Source: Salinivibrio kushneri
GTDB taxonomy: Bacteria > Pseudomonadota > Gammaproteobacteria > Enterobacterales > Vibrionaceae
DNA length: 64,000 bases
Direction of reading: 5' to 3'
Assembly: GCF_027286325.1 (NCBI RefSeq)
Contig: NZ_CP114588.1
Location: 1,054,001 to 1,118,000 of the forward strand
Positions 45,690 through 55,300 of the stretch are shown piece after piece. Position numbers and translations under genes: made by a program. The first letter of the stretch is position 1, and each line of letters starts with the position of its first letter. Below the pieces are notes generated by a model. It searched no databases. It was not told the origin of the DNA and saw nothing but the letters and a program-made list of their open reading frames with translations.

Positions 45690-47110
45690 CGCATTACCAA
45701 GCTTTGAATGTGCTGTGCAATCAAATCACATAAGGTTGCCAGTGCATTTTTATGTGCATGATCGAGCGGGTAAGAGGCATTCAACCGAAAGCAATGGGCA
45801 AACTGTGCGTGCGTCGCAAACATATTGCCTGGCGCGATACTGATATGGTGTTTGAGCGCAAGGTGGTACAGCGCAGTAGTATCACAGCCCTTGGGCAAGG
45901 TGATCCATAAAAAGTATCCGCCTGGGCTGTTAACGACATCCACACCTTGGGGTAAATGATCGACAAGGAATTGATATGTCACTCGCTTTCGCTCGGCAAG
46001 CGTGTGGCGCAGTTGCTTTAAGTGATGTTCATAGTTGCGGTTATGAAGATAATGCGCGACGGCAAGCTGAATGGGGACGCTGGTGGTCACTGTGCTCATT
46101 AGCTGCAGCTTTTGTAGTTTCTGGGCTTGATCACCGGCTGCCACCCAACCAAGGCGAAAGGCATCGACCAAGGTTTTTGAAAAAGACGAGCAGTGCAAAA
46201 CATGACCGCTGTTATCGAACGCTTTAGTAGGGTGCGGTTTGTGTTCGCCATCATAGAGCTCGCCATAGACATCGTCCTCGATTAAGTACACCTGATAACG
46301 ATGAATTAACTCGGCAAGGCGTGCTTTTTTCTCGTCTGACAGCGAATATCCCAACGGATTTTGATGATTGCTCATCAGCCAACAAGCGCGGACTGGATGG
46401 GTTTGCAAGGCGCGTTCGAGCGCATCGAGGTCAATCCCTTCCGTCGGATGTGTTCGGATCGCCATCGCTTTGAGTCCCCGGTTTTCAAGGGCTTGTAGCG
46501 CACCGTAAAACGCGGGGCTTTCAACAGCGACCCAATCGCCAGGTTTCGTGACTGCGCGTAAGCTCAGGTTAAGCGCATCCAAACCACCCGCGGTGATTAC
46601 GATTTCATCGGGAGAAACCTGCATACCTTGGGCCGCATAGCGTTGGGCAATCAGGTGACGCAGTTGGGCATTACCCGGGGGAAGGTTGTCGACCACGCTA
46701 TGAATTGACATAAAGCGAACGGCGGTAGTGAGCGAGCGGTTTACTTGATGGCGAGGGGCGAGCAGGGGATCGACATAGGCATGCCCATAGCTTGCCATGC
46801 CGGGCGAGCGACTGGCTTGCAAGACATCGAAAATATAGTCATTGATATCGACAGATTCTGCAGGATGAATCGCACTGTCTGGCTTGTTATCGTCGAGTTC
46901 GGCATGGGGAGCGACGCGGTAACCTGAGCGAGACTGAGAAACAATCCACCCTTGGCTTTCTAGCAGTTGGTAGGCTTGGAGTACCGTCATGACACTCAAC
47001 CCTGAATAGGCGGCCTGTTTTCTCAGCGAGGGAAGCTTTTCTCCCACATGCCAAATGCCGGCTTGAATTTGTTGTTTGATCTGCTCGCTAAGCTGCTGAT
47101 ACTTAGACAT
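45686..47110 (-). CDS. MocR-type regulator (GntR HTH fused to aminotransferase-like domain)
   Basis: 474 residues. N-terminal winged HTH of the GntR family (about 1-70: GIWHVGEKLPSLRKQAAYSG, LSVMTVLQAYQLLESQGWI), then a fold-type-I PLP domain (about 110-470) with ITAGGLDALNLSLRAV, EDDVYGELYDG and the PLP lysine in HCSSFSKTLVDAFRLGWVA. Such proteins use PLP or an aldimine as effector. It is divergent from the cioAB oxidase genes (150 bases between), so it may regulate them or itself; that link is inference. Confidence 0.92.
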   Translation of the reverse strand: MSKYQQLSEQIKQQIQAGIWHVGEKLPSLRKQAAYSGLSVMTVLQAYQLLESQGWIVSQSRSGYRVAPHAELDDNKPDSAIHPAESVDINDYIFDVLQASRSPGMASYGHAYVDPLLAPRHQVNRSLTTAVRFMSIHSVVDNLPPGNAQLRHLIAQRYAAQGMQVSPDEIVITAGGLDALNLSLRAVTKPGDWVAVESPAFYGALQALENRGLKAMAIRTHPTEGIDLDALERALQTHPVRACWLMSNHQNPLGYSLSDEKKARLAELIHRYQVYLIEDDVYGELYDGEHKPHPTKAFDNSGHVLHCSSFSKTLVDAFRLGWVAAGDQAQKLQKLQLMSTVTTSVPIQLAVAHYLHNRNYEHHLKQLRHTLAERKRVTYQFLVDHLPQGVDVVNSPGGYFLWITLPKGCDTTALYHLALKHHISIAPGNMFATHAQFAHCFRLNASYPLDHAHKNALATLCDLIAQHIQSLVMR

Positions 47111-47260
47111 CTTCCTACCATAATCGCTGCTAAGTGAACCAGACTATAACACTGAAAATATCAAACTGTTATAGATTAATCTCGCCCGTCTGTATATGGG
47201 CACATCAATAATGGGCTTCTACCATGCGCGTTGGTCTAATCACTAAAGTGGACTTCACGT

Positions 47261-48625
47261 ATGTTCGGTCTTGATGCCTTTATGTTGGCCCGTATTCAAT
47301 TCGCGTTTACGGTTTCTTTTCACATTATTTTTCCTGCGATTACTATTGGTCTTGCCTGTTATCTTGCGGTGCTTGAGGGGCTATGGCTTAAAACCCGTGA
47401 GCAGGAGTACAAAACCCTCTACCTTTTCTGGTCGAAAATTTTTGCGGTCAACTTCGGGATGGGCGTGGTGTCTGGGTTGGTAATGGCATACCAATTCGGC
47501 ACCAACTGGAGTGGTTTTTCCGAGTTTGCGGGCAGTATTACCGGCCCGCTGCTGACTTATGAGGTACTTACGGCGTTCTTTTTAGAAGCCGGATTTCTTG
47601 GTGTGATGCTGTTTGGTTGGCAACGTGTCGGTGATCGCTTGCACTTTTTCGCCACGTCCATGGTCGCGCTGGGCACCGTGATCTCTGCCTTTTGGATTTT
47701 AGCCTCCAACAGTTGGATGCATACGCCACAAGGGCATGAAGTGGTCAATGGTCAAGTGGTACCTGTAGATTGGTTCGCGGTGGTGTTTAATCCCTCTTTC
47801 CCTTATCGCTTAGCGCACATGGTAGTCGCGGCGTTTTTATCCAGTGCCTTATTCGTTGGTGCGTCGGCGGCGTGGCACCTGCTCAAAGGACAGCGCAGCC
47901 CAGCCGTGAAGCGGATGTTTTCGATGTCGATGTGGATGCTGTTATTCACCGCGCCTATTCAAGCGTTTATTGGTGATTTACATGGCCTGAACACCTTGGA
48001 ATATCAACCTGCCAAAATAGCAGCGATGGAAGGGCATTGGGACAACAGCCATGGCGAGCCCACGCCGCTTATTTTGTTTGGTTTACCGGATATGGAAGCG
48101 GAAACCACCCGCTACAAAGTAGAAATTCCCTATTTGGGGAGTCTGATCTTAAAACACAGTTTGACCGAGCAAATCCCAGCGCTAAAGGAATTCCCTGCGG
48201 AAGACAGACCCAATTCGCCCGTGGTCTTCTGGGCGTTTCGTCTGATGGTGGGCTTAGGGCTATTGATGATCACACTTGGACTAGTGGCGGCGTGGCAGCG
48301 CTATAAAGGACGCCTGTTTGAACACCAAGGGCTGCTCCGTTTTGCTTTCTATATGGGGCCGGCGGGGTTGGTCGCGATTCTAGCTGGCTGGGTAACCACT
48401 GAGGTAGGGCGCCAGCCTTGGGTAGTGCATGGCCTTTTACGTACCCAAGACGCGGTGTCTGCCCACGGTGACTTGCACATGAGTATTAGCTTGCTCAGTT
48501 TCTTTGTGGTGTACGGCTTGGTCTTTGGGTTGGGGTACATCTATATGATCCATCAAATTAAACTAGGTCCGGATCAGCATGATGAGACGCTGCATGAACC
48601 GTTAACTGTCTCTGGCCGTGTGTAA
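47261..48625 (+). CDS. cioA: Cytochrome bd-type quinol oxidase subunit I (short-Q-loop, CioA-like)
   Basis: 454 residues. Heme ligands are in the N-terminal block ARIQFAFTVSFHIIFPAITI (His19-type) and further helices; GRQPWVVHGLLRTQDAVS is the characteristic GRQPW motif. The Q-loop (about 250-310) is short and the protein lacks the long insertion of E. coli CydA (522 aa), which places it in the cyanide-insensitive (CIO) branch. Reduces oxygen with quinol electrons without pumping protons. Heads a three-gene operon with cioB and a DUF2474 gene. Confidence 0.94.
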   Translation: MFGLDAFMLARIQFAFTVSFHIIFPAITIGLACYLAVLEGLWLKTREQEYKTLYLFWSKIFAVNFGMGVVSGLVMAYQFGTNWSGFSEFAGSITGPLLTYEVLTAFFLEAGFLGVMLFGWQRVGDRLHFFATSMVALGTVISAFWILASNSWMHTPQGHEVVNGQVVPVDWFAVVFNPSFPYRLAHMVVAAFLSSALFVGASAAWHLLKGQRSPAVKRMFSMSMWMLLFTAPIQAFIGDLHGLNTLEYQPAKIAAMEGHWDNSHGEPTPLILFGLPDMEAETTRYKVEIPYLGSLILKHSLTEQIPALKEFPAEDRPNSPVVFWAFRLMVGLGLLMITLGLVAAWQRYKGRLFEHQGLLRFAFYMGPAGLVAILAGWVTTEVGRQPWVVHGLLRTQDAVSAHGDLHMSISLLSFFVVYGLVFGLGYIYMIHQIKLGPDQHDETLHEPLTVSGRV

Positions 48626-48634
48626 GGGGGAAAC

Positions 48635-49636
48635 ATGGATTTAGCAATGATTTGGTTTGGCATCATCGTGTTTGCCACTTTAATGTACATCGTGATGGAC
48701 GGGTTTGACTTGGGGATCGGAATCCTGATGCCGTTTATTACTGAGCGCGAAGAGCGCGACTTGATGGTCAACAGTGTCGCGCCGGTATGGGATGGCAATG
48801 AAACCTGGTTAGTCCTGGGTGGAGCGGCATTATTTGGTGCTTTTCCCTTGGCGTATGCCGTGATTGTTGATGCGTTGACAATCCCGCTCACTTTGATGTT
48901 GGTGGCGCTTATTTTTCGTGGTGTGGCGTTTGAGTTCCGGTTCAAAGCGTTGCCCGGGCATCATGGCTTTTGGGATACCGCTTTTATGGCGGGGTCGATT
49001 TTTGCCACTTTTTTCCAAGGGGTGACAGTGGGTGCGGTGATTGAAGGATTTCCAGTTGAAGGACGTGCTTTTGCTGGTGGCGGCCTCGATTGGTTGGCAC
49101 CGTTTCCTCTCTTTTGCGGCATAGGACTGATCATTGCGTACGGTTTATTGGGGGCCACTTGGCTGATCATGAAAACGGAGCATACATTGCAAATGCGTAT
49201 GTACCACTTGAGTCGTCGACTGGTTGTGCTGATGGCGGTAAGTATTTCGATAGTCAGTGTCTGGACGCCATTCGCGTATCCGGGGATTGCCGACCGTTGG
49301 TTTAGTCTGCCAAATCTGCTAATGCTCTCTCCGATTCCTTTATTGACGGCTTTTTGTTTGCTCCGCCTCTGGCGTACCCGCCCTGATCACCCTCACCAGC
49401 GTCCATTTATCATGGCGTTGTGTGTCACCTTACTCGGGTTTATTGGCCTCGGCATTAGTATTTGGCCGCATATCATTCCGCCCAGCATCACAATATGGCA
49501 GGCGGCCTCACCACAACAAAGCATGCAATTTATGCTGATTGGCGCGGTGTTTATCATCCCGGTTATTTTGATGTACACCTATTGGAGCTACCGCGTCTTT
49601 AGTGGCAAGGTAAATCCGGATGAGGCGTACCACTAA
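48635..49636 (+). CDS. cioB: Cytochrome bd-type quinol oxidase subunit II (CioB-like)
   Basis: 333 residues, eight or nine membrane helices. Starts DLAMIWFGIIVFATLMYIVM and continues DGFDLGIGILMPF, the conserved CydB opening; PVWDGNETWLVLGGAALFGA is the next hallmark. It starts nine bases after cioA and its stop overlaps the start of the next small gene (TAATG). Forms the oxidase dimer with CioA. Confidence 0.95.
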   Translation: MDLAMIWFGIIVFATLMYIVMDGFDLGIGILMPFITEREERDLMVNSVAPVWDGNETWLVLGGAALFGAFPLAYAVIVDALTIPLTLMLVALIFRGVAFEFRFKALPGHHGFWDTAFMAGSIFATFFQGVTVGAVIEGFPVEGRAFAGGGLDWLAPFPLFCGIGLIIAYGLLGATWLIMKTEHTLQMRMYHLSRRLVVLMAVSISIVSVWTPFAYPGIADRWFSLPNLLMLSPIPLLTAFCLLRLWRTRPDHPHQRPFIMALCVTLLGFIGLGISIWPHIIPPSITIWQAASPQQSMQFMLIGAVFIIPVILMYTYWSYRVFSGKVNPDEAYH

Positions 49637-49770
49637 TGGCTGGCACCACAAAACCTGCTTGCCAGCGCTGGCTCTGGTTAATTGTTATCTGGATAGCCAG
49701 TGTGGCGGCACTGGGGAGTGTCTCTTGGTTGTTTAGGCTTTTGATGCACGCTGCGGGTTTGCAAAGCTAA
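49636..49770 (+). CDS. DUF2474-family small subunit of the bd oxidase (44 aa)
   Basis: A 44-residue ORF whose ATG overlaps the cioB stop. It consists of a short basic, Trp-bearing N-terminus (CQRWLW), one membrane helix (about 13-34, LIVIWIASVAALGSVSWLF) and the tail RLLMHAAGLQS. The pattern WLxLIxIWxASVAALGxxxW and LxxxAGL is that of DUF2474 proteins, which follow cioAB genes as CydX does for cydAB. Translational coupling with cioB is implied. Likely stabilises the oxidase; by family position only. Confidence 0.87.
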   Translation: MAGTTKPACQRWLWLIVIWIASVAALGSVSWLFRLLMHAAGLQS

Positions 49771-49914
49771 CTGCCCTCTATTGTGTAAGAAATCAGTGAT
49801 AAGGCTCCCAAGCTGATGATAAAGCGGTCGGATGTCTTATCACTGAAATAGTACTGACGCGATAGTCCGTTCTATGATATGTGCGAACACTTCTCTCAAA
49901 AAATAGGTTTACGT

Positions 49915-50268
49915 ATGGAATGGTATTTAAAAGTACTTCGCAATTATGTCACTTTTTCAGGGCGCGCCCATCGTCGAGAATATTGGATGTTTTTCTTGAT
50001 TAACTTTTGTATTTCAGTGGCATTGAATATTGTGGCTGAGGCAACGGGATTGGTCTTGTTGAGCATCATCTATTCGTTGGCGGTACTGCTGCCAACCTTG
50101 GCTGTCACATCAAGACGTTTGCATGATACGGGACGTTCCGCATGGTGGCTGCTGATTTCACTTATCCCTATTATCGGAATGATTGTACTGCTGGTACTTT
50201 GTGCGCTAGAAGGGGATCAAAATAGCAACCAATACGGCTCGAACCCTCAATTCGCGGAAGGTGTTTAG
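49915..50268 (+). CDS. DUF805 family membrane protein
   Basis: 117 residues, three to four membrane helices. The N-terminus EWYLKVLRNYVTFSGRAHRR followed by EYWMFFLIN and later TSRRLHDTGRSAWWLLISLI is the family signature. The C-terminus ends ...GDQNSNQYGSNP, also typical. ATG 49915 is chosen by alignment over an upstream in-frame ATG at 49879. Function of DUF805 proteins is unknown. Confidence 0.9.
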   Translation: MEWYLKVLRNYVTFSGRAHRREYWMFFLINFCISVALNIVAEATGLVLLSIIYSLAVLLPTLAVTSRRLHDTGRSAWWLLISLIPIIGMIVLLVLCALEGDQNSNQYGSNPQFAEGV

Positions 50269-50398
50269 CGCAGTGATGTGATTTGTTTGGATAGGAACTG
50301 CTGGTACGATAAACACCTAATTTGGTGACGGGTTAATAGGCTGCGCCTGGCTAGTCACTCGTATTTACCAGCATTCCTCTTTCCAACTAAGGTGCGAC

Positions 50399-50923
50399 AT
50401 GATCACGCTCGAGCCCTACCACTTAGTCGATGCCAGCTTTTCTCCTTGGCGTCCCATTTACTTAGACGTTGCCCAAGCCCTGTCTGATCATATCTCCACA
50501 CCTCATATTGAGGTACTGCATTTTGGCTCCACGTCAGCGAAAGTAGGAGGCAAGGGGATTATTGATTTATCCATTCTCTATCGTCCTGGCGAGCGCGATG
50601 ATGCTGTCACTCACCTCTATGCACTAGGCTTCCAAGATCAGCACAGCAAGCAGCCATTTCCGGCACACCGCCCTCGTAAAGATGCCTCTGTAATTTATCA
50701 AGGTGAGCGTTTTCTGGTGCACGCCCACGTGATTGAAAAAGATAGTGATGAGCATCATCGCCAAATTGCGTACAAACAGTATCTACTCGATAACCCTGAT
50801 GTGCGCGCTGAGTACGAAGAAAAAAAGCGCACTATTTTAAAAGCAGGCGTTAACGAGCAAGACAGCTACGTAAAACATAAAGCGCCGTTTGTGAAAGCGA
50901 TTCTCAACGACATCGGCGAGTGA
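50399..50923 (+). CDS. GrpB/UPF0157-family protein
   Basis: 174 residues of the GrpB family, a nucleotidyltransferase-like fold. Conserved parts are IEVLHFGSTSAKVGGKGIID with the GSTSxxGxxxxxD motif of this superfamily, then PFPAHRPRKDASVI and HAHVIEKDSDEHHRQIAYKQ with YLLDNPDVRAEYEEKK. Probably a standalone gene. Cellular role not known. Confidence 0.9.
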   Translation: MITLEPYHLVDASFSPWRPIYLDVAQALSDHISTPHIEVLHFGSTSAKVGGKGIIDLSILYRPGERDDAVTHLYALGFQDQHSKQPFPAHRPRKDASVIYQGERFLVHAHVIEKDSDEHHRQIAYKQYLLDNPDVRAEYEEKKRTILKAGVNEQDSYVKHKAPFVKAILNDIGE

Positions 50924-51094
50924 ATTTACGCTCAACGTTCTTCTCTTACCCTTTTCCACACGTCACTCGACTTTAGTCGTATAAAGGGATGTCACTCAAG
51001 TGCATACGCTATGGTTAGTCTATAGTACTAAAGTAGGCACGAGGTGGTGAACCTTGAGGCATTTGCTTTTCCAGAGGGCGAAGAGGGTCCGTGA

Positions 51095-52300
51095 GTGAGT
51101 GACTTCCAACAGGGAATACTGGTTGTTGATGATCAGAAAGTGGTTCGGCATACCCTATTTTTATGTCTTCAAAACCTTGGTTTTACAAATGTTTATCAGG
51201 CTGAGAACGGACGCGAAGCGAAAAAACTCCTAAACACTCACTCGATTCAATGCGTATTTTGCGATCTCAATATGCCCATTGAAGATGGGTTTGAGGTGCT
51301 TAAGTTTCTAGATACACAAGCCTATCAAGGCGCCATCGTATTAATGAGTGGTGAGGAAGAGGAAGTGCTGGCCTCAACCGCCAATTTGGCGCGTCTTTAT
51401 CAACTGAATATTATCGAATGTGTGGCTAAGCCGCTTTCATTTGCAACAGTGAAACGACTGCTGGCCGCCAGTGAACGGGTACTAGACATAGAGGCTAACC
51501 ATGCGCCGCATGCACTACCACCGCTCACCGCCAAGTTATTAAAAGGATACATAGACAAAGGCGGGTTAAGGGCTTTTTTCCAGCCGCAAATTTCTTTGTC
51601 ATCAGGCCGCCTCAAAGGGTTTGAGGTGTTGGCACGGTTGTTCAAGCCTGATGAAAGCATGGTTTTTCCTGACCTGTTTATCCCCACCGCAGAAAAGCAT
51701 ATCGAGAGCATAACCGATCTGACCAAGCGTGTTATTGAGTGCGCGTACCAAGATATCAATCAACATGGGCAAGATATCGCCACTTTATCATTTGCCTTTA
51801 ATATATCAGCCAAAGTCTTGGAGGTGCCGAATTTTCCACAGTGGTTACAAGCGACGACCGCCAAGTATCAATTGCGTCCAGAACAGGTTATCTGTGAGCT
51901 AACAGAGACAGCTTTTACCACTGATCAAGCGACCATCGATACCCAAATGCTGCGTTTAAAAATGATGAAGTTTAAATTATCTATCGATGATTTTGGCACA
52001 GGCTATTCGTCTATTGCCCAGCTGCATTCGATTCCTTTTGATGAGCTGAAAGTGGACAAGCGCTTTGTGCTCGATTGTTTATCGAATACTAAATCTGCGG
52101 CTGTGGTGGAGCAAAGTATCCAACTCGCAAAAGCAATGGGGGTAAACGTGGTGGCGGAGGGGATTGAGAATCAAGAGGTGTGTGACTTTGTTAAAGCACT
52201 GGGATGTGACATTGGGCAAGGCTACTTCTACGCCAAACCAGAACCATTGAGTGTATTTGATTGGCGTTCAGTCAGTATTCAGCGTGGGAATCGTGAATGA
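51095..52300 (+). CDS. Response regulator with EAL domain (c-di-GMP phosphodiesterase)
   Basis: 401 residues. REC domain (about 8-125): acidic pocket VVDDQKVV, phospho-acceptor D57 in VFCDLNMPIEDGFEVL, Lys in ECVAKPLSF. EAL domain (about 155-395): the EAL triplet reads EVL in GFEVLARL, with the other catalytic and metal residues present: NISAK, CELTETA, SIDDFGTGYSS, LKVDKRFV, AEGIEN and IGQGYFYAKP. So it should hydrolyse c-di-GMP when phosphorylated. Start is GTG 51095. The hybrid kinase gene overlaps its 3' end by four bases, so the two are co-expressed and D57 is the likely output site. Confidence 0.94.
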   Translation: MSDFQQGILVVDDQKVVRHTLFLCLQNLGFTNVYQAENGREAKKLLNTHSIQCVFCDLNMPIEDGFEVLKFLDTQAYQGAIVLMSGEEEEVLASTANLARLYQLNIIECVAKPLSFATVKRLLAASERVLDIEANHAPHALPPLTAKLLKGYIDKGGLRAFFQPQISLSSGRLKGFEVLARLFKPDESMVFPDLFIPTAEKHIESITDLTKRVIECAYQDINQHGQDIATLSFAFNISAKVLEVPNFPQWLQATTAKYQLRPEQVICELTETAFTTDQATIDTQMLRLKMMKFKLSIDDFGTGYSSIAQLHSIPFDELKVDKRFVLDCLSNTKSAAVVEQSIQLAKAMGVNVVAEGIENQEVCDFVKALGCDIGQGYFYAKPEPLSVFDWRSVSIQRGNRE

Positions 52301-55300
52301 AGTTCTCTGTGAAATTACCTATTATTTTGCTGATGCTGGGCGGTTTAATGTTGGCATCTGTTACTGTGGTCTCTTGGAAAGGCCGTGATCTTCTTCAAGA
52401 AAGTATACTGACCAATATCGAGCGTGACGCGGCGCTACTGATTCGATTGATTGAAAGGAATCTTTTTGAAAGGTATCACGATGCACGCGCGTTTCCTTTG
52501 TCTCTAGGGAGTATTGAATCAGATAGTCTGAGTAACCGCCAAGTAAATGACAATACGGTAAGAAATCTTAACGAGTTAATCGCTAATTACAAAGTCTATC
52601 GTCGCATTGCGATAGTCAGTATGGAGGGCGAATTACTGGCGATAAATAATCAAAATAAGCATGGTAAATCGCTCGCGCCTCTTGACCTTTCCCAAGCACA
52701 AATTATGAACAGTGTTTGGTTTAATGAGATCCTTAACGGCCAAACGCTAGACCCTGAGCAACCGAATAGTACGTATGTTACTGGGCCAGAGCGCTTTATT
52801 TTCGGCTCCAATGCTACCTCCTACGACATGATTTTTGCGTCTGTGATCCGTAATACCGCTAACCGCGCTGTCGGTATATGGGTCAATGTGGTCGATTTTT
52901 CTACCGTCGAGTCCATTGTGGCCGAAAGCTACGACTTACTCGCTAAGCGCGGGCTAGTCAGTGCGGAATTAACCCTATTAGACCGCCACGGTCGTATTAT
53001 CGTTGATTATGATCCCGTAGGGCAAAATGAGGCAACGTATCAAAGGGACTTTCAAGTTCTGGGTAAATTAAACTTGGCGACGAATGGTGTCGAAGGGGCG
53101 AGATTAGCCGTAGCAGGATTAACGGGATCAAACATCTCAACACACTATCGAAAACAAGTGGATCAGGTCACAGGATTTGCCCACACCGAAGGGGCGTATG
53201 ATTATCCAGGATTGGGTTGGTCAGCGATGATCCGCGTCGAAGTTGGAGAGGCGCTGCTTGCGCCCAATACCCTGTATAAAAATTCTTTTATCATGACTGC
53301 CACGCTGCTGTCGTTGATTGTACTGCTTGCTTTTTATGTATCACGGCAAGTTTTCAAACCTTTAGGGCAGCTAAGCACCGCGGTGCGAAAATTGGCGCGG
53401 GGCGAGCATAACTTTTCCCTACCGCAGCGAGACCGAGGCGATGAAGTTGGGATCATGGCCAGTGAACTGCTCAAACTGCGAGATATTGTGAGCGAGCGAG
53501 AAAGCTTAATCAGAGAAACTGAAGAGCAGCGCTTCCAGTTGGATATTCAAAGTCGTGCTATCGAAGCGACGGCAACAGGCATCATTGTCTCTGATGTTAG
53601 GCTTGCAGACTATCCCATTATTTATGCCAATAAAGCGTTTGAGACCTTAACAGGCTACAGCTCGAAAGAAGTGGTAGGAAAAAACTGCCGATTTTTACAA
53701 GCCGATGATCGTGATCAGCCAGAGTTTGAACGCCTCCGGTATGCCCTTAAAAACGCCTTATCTTGTTCTGTAGTGGTGCGCAATTATAAAAAAGACGGCA
53801 CGCTTTTTTATAATAATCTACGCCTCGATCCTATTTTTGATGATGCGGGTGCGTTGACCCATTACATCGGGATGCAGTCGGATATTACGGAGTTTAAGCA
53901 GGTAGACGATGAGGCTAAATTTAAACTCGAACAAGAAATACAACGCCGAACCCAAGACTTACAAGAATCCGAAGGGCGTTTGAGGACGGTGTTTGACACC
54001 GCACTTGATGGCATGGTGGTGATCGACACGCAAGGTAATATTCTCGAAGTTAACCGTTCGTTGGAGCTTATCTTTGGGCGCATTCGCGAAGAGCTGGTGG
54101 GAGAAAATGTTTCGATCTTGATGCCAGACAAGTATAAAGCCGATCACGATGGGTTTATAAGTCAATATCAGTTAACAGGGAGTAAAAAGCTAATTGGTAC
54201 ACCACGAAAACTGCAGGGTATGCATAAATCTGGGCGTGAATTCCCCATTGAGGTATCCGTTGGCGAAACCTGGTTTGGGGATACCCAGGGGTTTGTCGGT
54301 GTGATTAAAGATATCACAGTTGAAGAAGATGTTAAGCAGCGAGAGCGACGGCTTCAAGATGCGTTAAAAGAAAGAGAAGTGATTTATCGAACTGCTTTTG
54401 ATCAGGCAGCAGTGGGGATATGTCGTGTTGACCTAGAGGGAAACTTTATTGAGGTCAATGACAGAATGAGTGAAATACTGGGCTATAGCCAAGAGGCGCT
54501 GCTACAGCTTAGTTACCAGGACATTACCCACCCAGACCACCTTGCAGCCAGTCATGCACAAGTCGCGCAACTCACCATAGGGGAAAGCCGCTCGTTTTCT
54601 ATGGACAAGCAATATATCACCCAGGGCGGTGAAGCCTTATGGGCTACGGTATCGGTGTCTACTGTGATGGATGAAGACGGCTCGCCACGGTATTTTATTG
54701 CAGCGTTGGAAGATATTAGCCAGCGCAAAGCGATAGAAGGCGAGCTGCTCTCAGCAAAAAGGGCGCGAGATGAGCTGCTTAGAGGCATGCAGTTAGCCTC
54801 TGATGCAGGAGGTATCTGCAATTGGTCTATGGACGTAAAGACAGGGGAGCTTAAGTGGGACGAAAATATGTATCGTCTTTACGGACTGTCGCCTGAATCG
54901 CCGGTTAATTATGAGGTCTGGAAGTCGTGTATTCATCCCGACGATCGCCAAAAAGCGATTGAAGAAGTGGAAGCGGCATTGAATGAAAGCAATGTCTTCA
55001 ACTCGGAGTTTCGGATACTTCACCCTGAGACTCACAAAGTCCGATGGATAAAAGCGGCAGCCAATGTTGTGAAAGATGAGCAAGTGGGCAGGGAAGTTCT
55101 ATTTGGCATCAACCTAGACATTACGCATGATCGACAGACACAAGCCAAGCTAGAGAAGGAATCAGTGATGGCGAGAAATGCCAATGAGGCAAAGTCTCGC
55201 TTCTTAGCCACCATGAGCCATGAAATTAGAACACCCATGAATGGTGTCATTGGCATGGTGGATTTATTAAAAGAAACGCCTCTGGAGCCAGAGCAATCTA

